A stretch of DNA of 64,000 nt from Pseudomonas sp. RIT623 (GTDB taxonomy: Bacteria > Pseudomonadota > Gammaproteobacteria > Pseudomonadales > Pseudomonadaceae): assembly GCF_004519305.1 (NCBI RefSeq), contig NZ_SOZA01000001.1, positions 248,001 to 312,000 on the forward strand, written 5' to 3'. The position numbers and the translations under genes are program-made. Numbering within the stretch: position 1 is the first letter of the stretch; every line of letters begins with the position of its first letter. The notes under the pieces were generated by a model. That model saw only the letters and a list, made by a program, of their open reading frames with translations, was not told where the DNA came from and searched no databases. This document shows, piece by piece, positions 55,644 to 64,000 of the stretch.

Positions 55644-57059
55644 GTGATAAAAAAAATCCTGATCGCCAACCGGGGTGAAATCGCAGTTCGGATCGTGCGT
55701 GCCTGCGCCGAAATGGGCATTCGCTCCGTGGCGATCTATTCCGACGCCGACCGTCACGCCTTGCACGTCAAGCGCGCCGACGAGGCCTACAGCATCGGTG
55801 CCGAGCCGCTGGCCGGCTACCTGAACCCGCGCAAGCTGGTGAACCTCGCTGTGGAAACCGGCTGTGACGCCCTGCACCCGGGCTATGGTTTCCTGTCGGA
55901 AAACGCCGAACTGGCGGAGATCTGCGCTGAACGCGAAATCAAGTTCATAGGCCCGTCCGCCGAGGTCATTCGCCGCATGGGCGACAAGACCGAAGCGCGC
56001 CGCACCATGATCCAGGCCGGGGTGCCGGTGACCCCAGGCACCGAAGGCAACGTTGCCGATATCCACGAAGCCCTGCGCGAAGGCGACCGCATCGGTTACC
56101 CGGTGATGCTCAAGGCCACCTCCGGCGGCGGCGGGCGCGGCATTCGCCGGTGCAACAGCCGCGAGGAACTGGAACAGAACTTCCCCAGGGTGATTTCCGA
56201 GGCCACCAAGGCCTTTGGCTCGGCGGAAGTGTTTCTCGAGAAGTGCATCGTCAACCCCAAGCACATCGAGGCGCAGATCCTCGGTGACAGCTTCGGCAAC
56301 GTGGTGCACCTGTTCGAGCGCGACTGCTCGATCCAGCGGCGCAACCAGAAACTCATCGAAATCGCCCCAAGCCCACAGCTGACCCCAGAACAGCGCGCCT
56401 ACATCGGCGACCTGGCGGTGCGCGCGGCCAAGGCGGTGGACTACGAGAACGCCGGTACCGTGGAGTTCCTGCTCGCCGATGGCGAGGTGTATTTCATGGA
56501 GATGAACACCCGGGTGCAGGTGGAACACACCATCACCGAGGAAATCACCGGTATCGATATCGTCCGAGAGCAGATTCGTATCGCTTCCGGCCTGCCACTG
56601 TCGATCAAGCAGGAAGACATCCAGCACCGCGGCTACGCCCTGCAGTTTCGCATCAACGCCGAAGACCCGAAGAACAACTTCCTGCCCAGCTTCGGCAAGA
56701 TCACCCGCTACTACGCCCCGGGCGGCCCGGGCGTGCGCACCGACACGGCCATCTACACCGGCTACACCATCCCGCCGTTCTATGACTCCATGTGCCTGAA
56801 ACTGGTGGTCTGGGCGTTGACCTGGGAAGAGGCCATGGACCGCGGCCTGCGGGCCCTGGACGACATGCGCGTGCAGGGGGTGAAGACCACCGCCGCGTAC
56901 TACCAGGAGATCCTGCGCAATCCGGAATTCCGTAGCGGCCAGTTCAACACCAGCTTCGTCGAAAGCCACCCCGAACTGACCAACTACTCGATCAAGCGCA
57001 AACCCGAAGAGCTGGCCCTGGCCATCGCCGCCGCCATCGCCGCCCACGCAGGCCTGTGA
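55644..57059 (+). CDS. pycA: Pyruvate carboxylase subunit A (biotin carboxylase)
   Basis: 471 residues from GTG 55644. ATP-grasp biotin carboxylase with KILIANRGEIAVRI, HPGYGFLSENAELA, the glycine loop TSGGGGRGIR and EMNTRVQVEH. It carboxylates the biotin carried by the partner subunit. The partner gene follows by 11 bp and carries a carboxyltransferase and biotin domain, so the pair is the two-subunit pyruvate carboxylase of pseudomonads rather than acetyl-CoA carboxylase. Confidence 0.93.
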   Translation: MIKKILIANRGEIAVRIVRACAEMGIRSVAIYSDADRHALHVKRADEAYSIGAEPLAGYLNPRKLVNLAVETGCDALHPGYGFLSENAELAEICAEREIKFIGPSAEVIRRMGDKTEARRTMIQAGVPVTPGTEGNVADIHEALREGDRIGYPVMLKATSGGGGRGIRRCNSREELEQNFPRVISEATKAFGSAEVFLEKCIVNPKHIEAQILGDSFGNVVHLFERDCSIQRRNQKLIEIAPSPQLTPEQRAYIGDLAVRAAKAVDYENAGTVEFLLADGEVYFMEMNTRVQVEHTITEEITGIDIVREQIRIASGLPLSIKQEDIQHRGYALQFRINAEDPKNNFLPSFGKITRYYAPGGPGVRTDTAIYTGYTIPPFYDSMCLKLVVWALTWEEAMDRGLRALDDMRVQGVKTTAAYYQEILRNPEFRSGQFNTSFVESHPELTNYSIKRKPEELALAIAAAIAAHAGL

Positions 57060-57070
57060 GGAACCGAATA

Positions 57071-58879
57071 ATGTCCAAGAAAATCTTTGTTACCGACACG
57101 ATCCTGCGCGACGCCCACCAGTCCTTGCTGGCCACCCGCATGCGCACCGAAGACATGCTGCCGATCTGCGACAAGCTCGACAAGGTCGGCTACTGGTCGC
57201 TGGAAGTCTGGGGTGGCGCAACCTTCGACGCCTGCGTGCGCTTCCTCAAGGAAGATCCGTGGGAACGCCTGCGCAAGTTGCGCAACGCGCTGCCCAACAC
57301 CCGTCTGCAGATGCTCCTGCGTGGGCAGAACCTGCTGGGCTACCGTCATTACAGCGACGATGTGGTCAAGGCCTTCGTCGCCAAGGCCGCGGTCAACGGC
57401 ATCGACGTGTTCCGCATCTTCGACGCCATGAACGATGTGCGTAACCTGCGCGTGGCCATCGAGGCGGTCAAGGCCGCTGGCAAGCACGCCCAGGGCACCA
57501 TCGCCTACACCACCAGCCCGGTGCACACCATCGACGCCTTCGTGAAGCAGGCCAAGCAGATGGAAGCCATGGGCTGCGACTCGGTGGCGATCAAGGACAT
57601 GGCCGGCCTGCTGACCCCGTTCGCCACCGGCGAGCTGGTCAAGGCGCTGAAGGCCGAGCAGTCGCTGCCGGTGTTCATCCACTCCCATGACACCGCCGGC
57701 CTGGCCGCCATGTGCCAGCTCAAGGCGGTGGAAAACGGCGCCGACCATATCGACACGGCGATCTCCAGCTTCGCCTGGGGCACCAGCCATCCGGGCACCG
57801 AGTCGATGGTCGCCGCGCTCAAGGGCAGCGAGTTCGACACCGGCCTGGACCTGGAGCTGCTCCAGGAGATCGGCCTGTACTTCTACGCCGTGCGCAAGAA
57901 GTACCACCAGTTCGAAAGCGAATTCACCGCTGTGGACACCCGCGTGCAAGTCAACCAGGTGCCGGGCGGGATGATTTCCAACCTTGCCAACCAGCTCAAG
58001 GAGCAGGGCGCGCTCAACCGCATGAACGAAGTGCTGGCGGAGATCCCGCGGGTGCGCGAAGACCTTGGCTTCCCGCCTTTGGTCACCCCGACCTCGCAAA
58101 TCGTCGGGACCCAGGCGTTCTTCAACGTGCTGGCCGGCGAGCGCTACAAGACCATCACCAACGAGGTGAAGCTGTACCTGCAGGGCGGCTACGGCAAGGC
58201 CCCGGGTGTGGTCAACGAGCAACTGCGGCGTCAGGCCATCGGCAGCGAGGAGGTGATCGACGTGCGCCCGGCCGACCTGCTCAAACCGGAAATGGCCAAG
58301 CTGCGCGCCGATATCGGCGCCTTGGCCCAGAACGAAGAGGATGTGCTGACCTTCGCCATGTTCCCGGACATCGGGCGCAAGTTCCTCGAGGAGCGTGCCG
58401 CCGGCACCCTGACCCCTGAAGCGTTGCTGCCAATTCCGGAGGCCGGCGGCGTGGCTTCGGTGGGGGGCGAGGGTGTGCCCACCGAGTTCGTCATTGACGT
58501 GCACGGTGAGACCTACCGCGTCGACATCACCGGTGTCGGCGTCAAGGCCGAAGGCAAGCGTCACTTCTACCTGTCCATCGACGGCATGCCGGAGGAAGTG
58601 GTGTTCGAGCCGCTCAACGAGTTCGTCGGCGGTGGTGGCAGCAAGCGCAAGCAAGCCAGCGCGCCGGGCCATGTCAGTACCAGCATGCCGGGCAACATCG
58701 TCGATGTGCTGGTCAAGGAAGGCGATGTGGTCAAGGCCGGCCAGGCTGTGCTGATCACCGAGGCGATGAAGATGGAGACCGAAGTGCAGGCGGCTATCGC
58801 CGGCAAGGTGGTGGCTATCCATGTGGCCAAGGGCGACCGGGTGACCCCGGGCGAGATCCTGATCGAGATCGAAGGCTGA
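57071..58879 (+). CDS. pycB: Pyruvate carboxylase subunit B (carboxyltransferase + biotin)
   Basis: 602 residues from ATG 57071. HMGL-like carboxyltransferase domain (VTDTILRDAHQSLLATRM, metal site HSHDTAGLAAM), PYC/OADA middle domain, and C-terminal biotinyl domain with EAMKMETE, where the Lys carries biotin. It transfers CO2 to pyruvate to make oxaloacetate. The sequence also resembles the oxaloacetate decarboxylase alpha subunit (annotated oadA in some genomes), but no membrane beta/gamma subunits are present. Confidence 0.93.
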   Translation: MSKKIFVTDTILRDAHQSLLATRMRTEDMLPICDKLDKVGYWSLEVWGGATFDACVRFLKEDPWERLRKLRNALPNTRLQMLLRGQNLLGYRHYSDDVVKAFVAKAAVNGIDVFRIFDAMNDVRNLRVAIEAVKAAGKHAQGTIAYTTSPVHTIDAFVKQAKQMEAMGCDSVAIKDMAGLLTPFATGELVKALKAEQSLPVFIHSHDTAGLAAMCQLKAVENGADHIDTAISSFAWGTSHPGTESMVAALKGSEFDTGLDLELLQEIGLYFYAVRKKYHQFESEFTAVDTRVQVNQVPGGMISNLANQLKEQGALNRMNEVLAEIPRVREDLGFPPLVTPTSQIVGTQAFFNVLAGERYKTITNEVKLYLQGGYGKAPGVVNEQLRRQAIGSEEVIDVRPADLLKPEMAKLRADIGALAQNEEDVLTFAMFPDIGRKFLEERAAGTLTPEALLPIPEAGGVASVGGEGVPTEFVIDVHGETYRVDITGVGVKAEGKRHFYLSIDGMPEEVVFEPLNEFVGGGGSKRKQASAPGHVSTSMPGNIVDVLVKEGDVVKAGQAVLITEAMKMETEVQAAIAGKVVAIHVAKGDRVTPGEILIEIEG

Positions 58880-58911
58880 CCGAAGCCTTCATCTGTAAGC
58901 GGTTAACCTCT

Positions 58912-58936
58912 GGGGAGCTTAGGCTCCCCTTTTTTT
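58912..58936 (+). terminator. Terminator after pycAB
   Basis: GGGGAGC (58912-58918), loop TTAG, GCTCCCC (58923-58929) and a T7 run. Perfect 7-bp GC stem. Confidence 0.92.
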
Positions 58937-58953
58937 GCTGGAGAAGTGGCATG

Positions 58954-59017
58954 TTCGCCGGCAAGCCGGCTCCTACAACCATGGCACTGCCCTTGTAGGA
59001 GCCGGCTTGCCGGCGAA
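58954..59017. repeat. REP pair after the pyc operon
   Basis: Two 24-nt arms at 58954-58977 and 58994-59017 are exact inverted copies (left begins TTCGCCGGCAAGCCGGCTCC). Same subtype as the element at 31089-31174. It lies between the convergent pycB and the GNAT gene. Confidence 0.88.
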
Positions 59018-59024
59018 CAGATCA

Positions 59025-59696
59025 TCAGCCTTTGCGGCAAGCTTCCAGCGATCGCACCTGACCTTCAGGTTGCTGGTTATCCATACTCAACCAGCGTTCG
59101 AACCCTGCGGCTACCGCTGGCCATTCACCGTTGGTAATCGAATACCAGGCCGTGTCGCGGTTGCGCCCCTTCACCACCATGTGATTGCGGAATACCCCTT
59201 CGAAGACAAAGCCAAAGCGCTCGGCCGCACGCTTGGAGCGGGCGTTGGCGTCGTTGCACTTCCACTCCAGCCGGCGGTTGCCCAGCGCGAAGCCCAGCTG
59301 GCTCAGCAGGTAGACCGCCTCGGTGCCTTTGGGCGTGCGCTGCATGGCCGCGCCGAAGGCGATGTGGCCGATCTCGAAACGGCCCTGCTCGGGCACGATC
59401 GACATGTAGCTGAGAATGCCCTGCACCTGGCCGCTGGCAAGGTCGATCACGCTGTAGAACAGCGGGTCGCGGCTGGCGGCGTTGCCGTCGAGCCAACGCT
59501 GGAAGCTGGCGCGTTCGGCGAACGGGCCATAGGGCAGGTAGTCCCACAGCAGCGGGTCCGAGCCCGGCCCTTGCAGCACGTCCCATAGATCGTCGCCATG
59601 GCGCGCCGGGTCGAGCTTTTCCAGGCGGATGAAACGGCCTTCGAGGGGCTCGGCCTTGGGTGTACCGGCAGGTGTCCAGTTCAATGCATCGCTCAT
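59025..59696 (-). CDS. GNAT family N-acetyltransferase (RimJ/RimL type)
   Basis: 223 residues from ATG 59696 (MSDALNWTPAGTPKAEPLEG). RimL-like GNAT with FEIGHIAFGAAMQRTPKGTE and CNDANARSKRAAERFGFVFEG, the acetyl-CoA loop and final helix. Substrate unknown. It lies 7 bp from the next GNAT gene on the same strand, forming a small unit with the PaiB-like gene. Confidence 0.88.
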   Translation of the reverse strand: MSDALNWTPAGTPKAEPLEGRFIRLEKLDPARHGDDLWDVLQGPGSDPLLWDYLPYGPFAERASFQRWLDGNAASRDPLFYSVIDLASGQVQGILSYMSIVPEQGRFEIGHIAFGAAMQRTPKGTEAVYLLSQLGFALGNRRLEWKCNDANARSKRAAERFGFVFEGVFRNHMVVKGRNRDTAWYSITNGEWPAVAAGFERWLSMDNQQPEGQVRSLEACRKG

Positions 59697-59703
59697 GATC
59701 GGC

Positions 59704-60150
59704 CTACAGTGCCTTGCGAAATTGGATGAAGCCCGGGCGCTCGGCAACCTGCTCGTACAGGCTGATGGCGGTGGCGTTGGTTTCGTGGGTCAGCCAGTGC
59801 ACTTTGCTGCAGCCGGCGGCCTTTGCCGTGGCGTACACCTGCTCGATCAGTTGGCGGCCGATGCCCAGGCCGCGCTGCGCGTTGTCGACATAGAGGTCCT
59901 GCAGGTAACAGGAATGCTCGATGCTCCAGTTGGAACGATGGTAGATGAAGTTGACCATGCCCACCGCCTTGCCATCGACCCAGGCGAGGGTCGAGTGGGT
60001 CGGCTCGTTGGGGTCGAGCAGGCGCTGCCAGGTGCTGGCGCTGACGCTGTCGGCCAGTTCGGTCTGATAGAAGCGCAGGTAGGCCTGCCACAGAGGCAGC
60101 CAGGCTGAGTGATCGTCGGCGCCGACCGGGCGCAAGGTAACGCGGGTCAT
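59704..60150 (-). CDS. GNAT family N-acetyltransferase
   Basis: 148 residues, start MTRVTLRPVGADDHSAW. The acetyl-CoA binding motif is QRGLGIGRQLIEQVY and the preceding beta strand is LQDLYVDNA. C-terminal HWLTHETNATAISLYEQVA. Single-domain GNAT of unknown substrate; possibly polyamine or amino-acid related given the neighbours. Confidence 0.9.
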   Translation of the reverse strand: MTRVTLRPVGADDHSAWLPLWQAYLRFYQTELADSVSASTWQRLLDPNEPTHSTLAWVDGKAVGMVNFIYHRSNWSIEHSCYLQDLYVDNAQRGLGIGRQLIEQVYATAKAAGCSKVHWLTHETNATAISLYEQVAERPGFIQFRKAL

Positions 60151-60162
60151 GGGGCTTTTCCT

Positions 60163-60792
60163 TTAGAAATCGCGCATCTGCGCGGCGAGTTGGTTGTCCA
60201 GGTAGTCGGTGCTGGCCGCCAGGCCCGCGCGCACGCCAGCGATATCCTCGGCCGAACGGTTCTGGCTGAGTTTGCGCGCGCCTTGCAGACGGGTGATGGG
60301 CAGGCGAATGCCGACGATGGCGCGGAGCATGCCGTCGAGGTAGTCCGCAGGGGCGTCGGTGGTTTTCCAGGGGGTGTCGCGCCCCTGCTCGTGGCGATCG
60401 GTCAGGCTGCTGACGATCGCCAGCAGCGCTGTGGCGTCGTGGATCACTTCGACCGGGCCGTGGGCGTGAACCGCCGTGTAGTTCCAGGTAGGCACCGTTC
60501 TGGGGTTGCCGTGCTTGCTTGGGTAGTAGCCTGGGCTGACATAGGCATCGGCACCGGGAAACACCAGCAGTGCTTCACCGCCTTGCGCCAGGTCCTGCCA
60601 CTGGCGATTGGCCCGTGCCAGGTGGCCGTAGACGGTGCCGAACTCACCTTCGTCCGGGGCGAGCAGCACCGGCAAGTGGCTGGCCAGCAGGCCCTGTTCG
60701 CCGTGGCTGACCAGCGTGGCCAGCCGGGTCTGCTGCATGTGCAGGTGCAGCCGGCAGAGGTCGTGTTCCTGGTGCGCTTTGCTGTTGTACAT
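60163..60792 (-). CDS. FMN-binding PaiB-family protein
   Basis: 209 residues of the PaiB/FMN-binding negative regulator family: MYNSKAHQEHDLCRLHLHMQ start, ASHLPVLL, YVSPGYYPSKHGNPRTVPTWNY and GIRLPITRLQGARKLSQNR. The fold is a split-barrel flavin-binding domain. In Bacillus, PaiB pairs with the GNAT PaiA (a polyamine acetyltransferase), which matches the adjacent GNATs. Divergent from the MocR gene. Confidence 0.9.
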   Translation of the reverse strand: MYNSKAHQEHDLCRLHLHMQQTRLATLVSHGEQGLLASHLPVLLAPDEGEFGTVYGHLARANRQWQDLAQGGEALLVFPGADAYVSPGYYPSKHGNPRTVPTWNYTAVHAHGPVEVIHDATALLAIVSSLTDRHEQGRDTPWKTTDAPADYLDGMLRAIVGIRLPITRLQGARKLSQNRSAEDIAGVRAGLAASTDYLDNQLAAQMRDF

Positions 60793-60831
60793 GGGATGGG
60801 TCCTTGTCGAATGACCTCATGCTAGGCAGGC

Positions 60832-60880
60832 TATTGGTTCTGTGTAAGAGCCATTCACGGTAGTTTTCATAGGTCCAATA
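60832..60880. promoter_or_regulatory. Inverted repeat between paiB-like and mocR-like genes
   Basis: TATTGG (60832-60837) and CCAATA (60875-60880) form a 6-bp inverted pair in the 90-bp gap of the two divergent genes. MocR regulators usually bind repeats next to their own promoter. Short half-sites, so only suggestive. Confidence 0.3.
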
Positions 60881-60882
60881 CC

Positions 60883-62403
60883 ATGCGCGAAGCGTCCCAT
60901 GCCTTGCCGTTCGATCCTGCCGGCATCGTCCTTGACCGGCGCCGCGGCCTTAGCCAGCAGCTGTACCAGGCCTTGCGCGCGCGGGTGCTGGACGGTCGGC
61001 TGGGCAGTGGTACGCGCTTGCCCGCCACCCGCGACCTGGCGGCGATCCTGGGGTTGTCGCGCAATAGCGTGGTGCGGGCGTACGACCAGTTGTACGCCGA
61101 AGGTTTCATTGAAAGTCGGGTGGGCGACGGCACCTATGTCAGCCAGCTGGAAAAACTATCCACACAACTGTCCACAGGGTTATCCCTGGGTTTATCAACA
61201 GAGTTATCCACATTTTCTCCTTTTGATACTGAGGATTTATCCAGCTTGGCAGCTTCCAGCGTGCCGTTGCAGCGTCTGCAAAAGCACCATTTGCCGCCGC
61301 CAAAAAATGGCGCTCCCCGTGCTTTCCGGGTGGGCGTGCCGGCCTATGACCTGTTCCCGTTCGAGGTGTGGGCCAAGCTGCATGCGGGTTTCTGGCGAAA
61401 CCCCGATCCTTCGGCTCTCGGCTATGGCGACCCGGCGGGGGAGCTGGCGCTGCGTGAGTTGATTGCCACTTACTTGCGCCGGTCGCGGGGGCTCTCCTGC
61501 ACCGCTGAACAAATTTTGATCACCCATGGCGCCCAGGAGGCCATCAGCCTTTGTGCACAGTTGCTGCTGCAGCCAGGTGATGCCGTGGCTGTGGAAAACC
61601 CTGGGTACCGCGCGGCGGGGCACGCGTTTGCCTTGGCCGGGGCACAGCTCAGGGGCATGCCGGTGGACGACGAGGGCATGGATTGCACGGGCCTGGCGGA
61701 CTGCCGCTTGGCCTATGTGACGCCAGCCCACCAGTACCCGACGGGTGTCACCATGAGCCTGGCAAGGCGTCTGGCGCTGCTGGCCTGGGCAGAGCGGGAA
61801 CAGGGCTGGATCATCGAGGACGACTATGACGGCGAGTACCGCTACAGCGGCGCGCCACTGGCACCGCTGGCGACCTTGGATCGGCAAGGCCGGGTGCTGT
61901 ATGTCGGCACCTTCGGCAAGATTGCCTTCCCCGCGCTGCGCCTGGGTTACCTGGTACTGCCCGTGCACCTGGTGCAGGCATTCAGCCGTGGTCGGGCCTT
62001 GGCGGTGCGTCACTCGGAGGTGGGTACCCAGTGGGTGATGGCGCAGTTCATGGCCCAGGGGCATTTCCAGCGGCATATCCGACGGATGCGGCGGGCGGCG
62101 TTGGCGCGGCGCGATGTGCTGATGGCCGGCTGGCCGCTGGATGTGCCGGGGTTGGGGGCGATGCCCGAGGTGGCGGCGGGGCTGCATGTGAAAGTGGATG
62201 TGGATAACTTTGCGCGGGAGCAGGCACTGGTAGCGCAGGCGCAGGCGGTTGGGGTGGAGGTGAATCCGCTGAGCTCATTCTGGCTGGAGGACAGTCAAGT
62301 GCCTGTGGATAACCGCGCAGGGCTGGTGCTGGGGTTCGCCGCAGTGCCGCAAGCCCAGGTTGCGGACGCCTTGATGCGCCTGCGCAAGGCCTGGCGACGC
62401 TGA
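60883..62403 (+). CDS. MocR-family regulator (GntR HTH + aminotransferase domain)
   Basis: 506 residues. N-terminal GntR winged helix (SQQLYQALRARVLDGRLGSG, LSRNSVVRAYDQLYAEGF, about 20-80), a Leu-Ser-Thr-repeat linker (92-118), then a fold-type I aminotransferase domain with PLP lysine Lys346 in VGTFGKIAFPALRLGY. Such regulators sense PLP or an amine. The linker repeat coincides with a DnaA-box array (61156-61212). Divergent from the PaiB-like gene, a probable target. Two more exact DnaA boxes lie in the 3' part (62199 and 62304). Confidence 0.92.
   Translation: MREASHALPFDPAGIVLDRRRGLSQQLYQALRARVLDGRLGSGTRLPATRDLAAILGLSRNSVVRAYDQLYAEGFIESRVGDGTYVSQLEKLSTQLSTGLSLGLSTELSTFSPFDTEDLSSLAASSVPLQRLQKHHLPPPKNGAPRAFRVGVPAYDLFPFEVWAKLHAGFWRNPDPSALGYGDPAGELALRELIATYLRRSRGLSCTAEQILITHGAQEAISLCAQLLLQPGDAVAVENPGYRAAGHAFALAGAQLRGMPVDDEGMDCTGLADCRLAYVTPAHQYPTGVTMSLARRLALLAWAEREQGWIIEDDYDGEYRYSGAPLAPLATLDRQGRVLYVGTFGKIAFPALRLGYLVLPVHLVQAFSRGRALAVRHSEVGTQWVMAQFMAQGHFQRHIRRMRRAALARRDVLMAGWPLDVPGLGAMPEVAAGLHVKVDVDNFAREQALVAQAQAVGVEVNPLSSFWLEDSQVPVDNRAGLVLGFAAVPQAQVADALMRLRKAWRR
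61156..61245 (+). repeat. 12-bp-period DnaA-box array inside the MocR gene
   Basis: 9-mers start every 12 bp at 61156 (CTATCCACA), 61168 (CTGTCCACA), 61180 (TTATCCCTG), 61192 (TTATCAACA) and 61204 (TTATCCACA, exact); a sixth partial (TTATCCAGC) is at 61237. All are on the + strand and in the same codon phase, reading Leu-Ser-Thr or close. TTA leucine codons are rare in GC-rich Pseudomonas genes. An AT-rich stretch follows at 61213-61240. DnaA binding is a hypothesis from the sequence. Confidence 0.6.
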
Positions 62404-62432
62404 ACTGGGGCTGCAGAGCAGCCCCAATAACG

Positions 62433-63536
62433 TCAAGTGCCCGACTTGATCCGGGTCCAGGCCCGGGTCCGCGCCCGCTCGGCATCCCGTGGCAACGGCT
62501 TCAGGGTATACAGCTTGGCCATCGCCTCTGCGGTCGGATACAGGTTCGGGTTGTCGCGGATCGCCGGGCTGACCTTGTCGGTGGCGTCCTTGTTCGGGTT
62601 GGGGTACCCGACGAAATCGCTGATCGGGGCGATGACCTCTGGGCGCAGCAGATAATTGATGAAGGCGTGGGCATCCGCGGGGTTGGCCGCGTTCTTCGGG
62701 ATTGCCAGCATGTCGAACCAGATCGGCGCGCCTTCCCTGGGCAGGCGCATGTCCACCACCACGCCGTTGTTCGCCTCGCGCGCCCGGTTGGCGGCCTGGG
62801 AAAAGCTGCCCGAATAACCCACCGCCACGCAGATGTCGCCATTGGCCATATCGGCCATGTACTTGGAGGAGTGGAAGTAAGTGATGTACGGGCGAATCTG
62901 CAGCAACAGGTCCTGGGCCTTTTGGTAGTCTGCCGGCTTGCCGCTGTTGGGGTCCAGGCCCAGGTGCGCCAAGGCCAGCGGCAGGATCTCCGACGGTGAG
63001 TCGAGCAGCGCGACGCCGCATTGCTTGAGCCTGGCAATGTTCTCTGGCTTGAAGATCAGGTCCCAGCTATCCACCGGCGCGTCGTCGCCGAGCGCGGCCT
63101 TGACCTTGGCCGGGTTGAAGCCGATCAGCACGGTGCCGTACATGTAGGGCACCGCATGCCGGTTGTCGGGGTCGTTGGCCTCGATCAGCTTCATCAGCGC
63201 CGGGTCCAGATGCTGCCAGTTGGGCAGCTTGGCGCGGTCCAGCGGTTGGAACACGCCGGCTTCGATCTGCTTGGCGAGGAACACATTGGAGGGCACCACC
63301 ACGTCGTAGCCGGAGTTGCCGGTGAGCAGCTTGGCCTCCAGCGCCTCGTTGGTGTCGAAGATGTCGTAGACCAGCTTCACGCCGCTGTCTTGCTGGAAAC
63401 CGCTGAGGGTCTGCGGGGTGATGTAGTCGAACCAGTTGAAGACCCGCAAGGCGCGCTGTTCGGCATGGGCCTGGAGCGCGCCGGCGAGCAGGCCGGCGGT
63501 GACGAGCGGGGCGAGCAACGTTTTCAGTCTGGCCAT
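62433..63536 (-). CDS. Polyamine ABC transporter periplasmic binding protein
   Basis: 367 residues with a signal peptide ([25 protein letters not shown], cut after Ala). PotF/SpuD-like: [39 protein letters not shown] and [11 protein letters not shown]. Spermidine or putrescine binding is likely; specificity not readable. It lies 2 bp after the amidohydrolase gene on the same strand, supporting a polyamine uptake/degradation unit. The transporter membrane genes are not in view. Confidence 0.92.
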   Translation of the reverse strand: MARLKTLLAPLVTAGLLAGALQAHAEQRALRVFNWFDYITPQTLSGFQQDSGVKLVYDIFDTNEALEAKLLTGNSGYDVVVPSNVFLAKQIEAGVFQPLDRAKLPNWQHLDPALMKLIEANDPDNRHAVPYMYGTVLIGFNPAKVKAALGDDAPVDSWDLIFKPENIARLKQCGVALLDSPSEILPLALAHLGLDPNSGKPADYQKAQDLLLQIRPYITYFHSSKYMADMANGDICVAVGYSGSFSQAANRAREANNGVVVDMRLPREGAPIWFDMLAIPKNAANPADAHAFINYLLRPEVIAPISDFVGYPNPNKDATDKVSPAIRDNPNLYPTAEAMAKLYTLKPLPRDAERARTRAWTRIKSGT

Positions 63537-63538
63537 GA

Positions 63539-64000
<462 letters not shown>

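Overview
This window is a stretch of Pseudomonas chromosome around the replication origin. The evidence is the dnaA-dnaN-recF-gyrB operon diverging from rpmH-rnpA-yidD-yidC across a DnaA-box-rich gap, the mnmE, mnmG-rsmG-parA-parB and atpIBEFHAGDC blocks behind it, GC-rich coding sequence, Pseudomonas-type parS palindromes and putida-type REP elements. The proteins look like the P. putida group. An intact hydrogen cyanide operon (hcnABC), which P. putida KT2440 lacks, points to P. entomophila or a close relative. The species call is inference from remembered protein sequences; no search was run.

Layout. 1-204: end of a Fis-type regulator. 281-6491 (minus): gyrB, recF, dnaN, dnaA, reading leftward. 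6492-7072: oriC with five exact DnaA boxes and an AT-rich block. 7073-11009: rpmH, rnpA, yidD, yidC, mnmE. 11010-11521: a second origin-like intergenic region with the same AT-rich block. 11522-15753: mnmG, rsmG, parA, parB. 15903-23019: the ATP synthase operon. 23144-27412: glmU, a DeoR-type regulator and glmS, ending at attTn7. 27493-31053: a small membrane protein and hcnABC. 31196-35436: lpd3, cfaB, cls. 35565-41751: a DUF3617 protein, then a zinc-starvation (Zur) cluster (folE2, a secreted Cys-containing protein, two COG0523 GTPases, a DUF1826 protein), a DUF3301 protein and pdxY. 41748-48229: thioesterase, CPA2 antiporter, SUKH protein, Tim44-like protein, uvrD. 48470-54550: a GGDEF/EAL protein, a small unknown, zwf with a divergent RpiR-type regulator, a small basic protein. 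54492-58879: a LysR regulator diverging from the two-subunit pyruvate carboxylase. 59025-64000: two GNATs, a PaiB-like protein, a divergent MocR regulator, a polyamine-binding protein and the end of an acetylpolyamine amidohydrolase.

How it fits together. The first 15 kb hold the machinery to start replication (DnaA, clamp, oriC) and segregate origins (ParA, ParB and three of the four parS sites). Later blocks are energy supply (ATP synthase), cell-wall precursor supply (GlmU, GlmS), membrane lipid adjustment (CfaB, Cls), zinc-sparing metabolism, carbon entry (Zwf, pyruvate carboxylase) and polyamine handling. Several control sites are readable: a Zur box, a HexR-like operator, paired DeoR-type palindromes, and an RsmA/RsmE site on the hcnA leader.

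The most unusual signal is a run of five DnaA-box-like 9-mers at exact 12-bp spacing, read in frame as repeated Leu-Ser-Thr, in the linker of the MocR gene at 61156-61212. It sits in a window that by eye holds 24 exact DnaA boxes.
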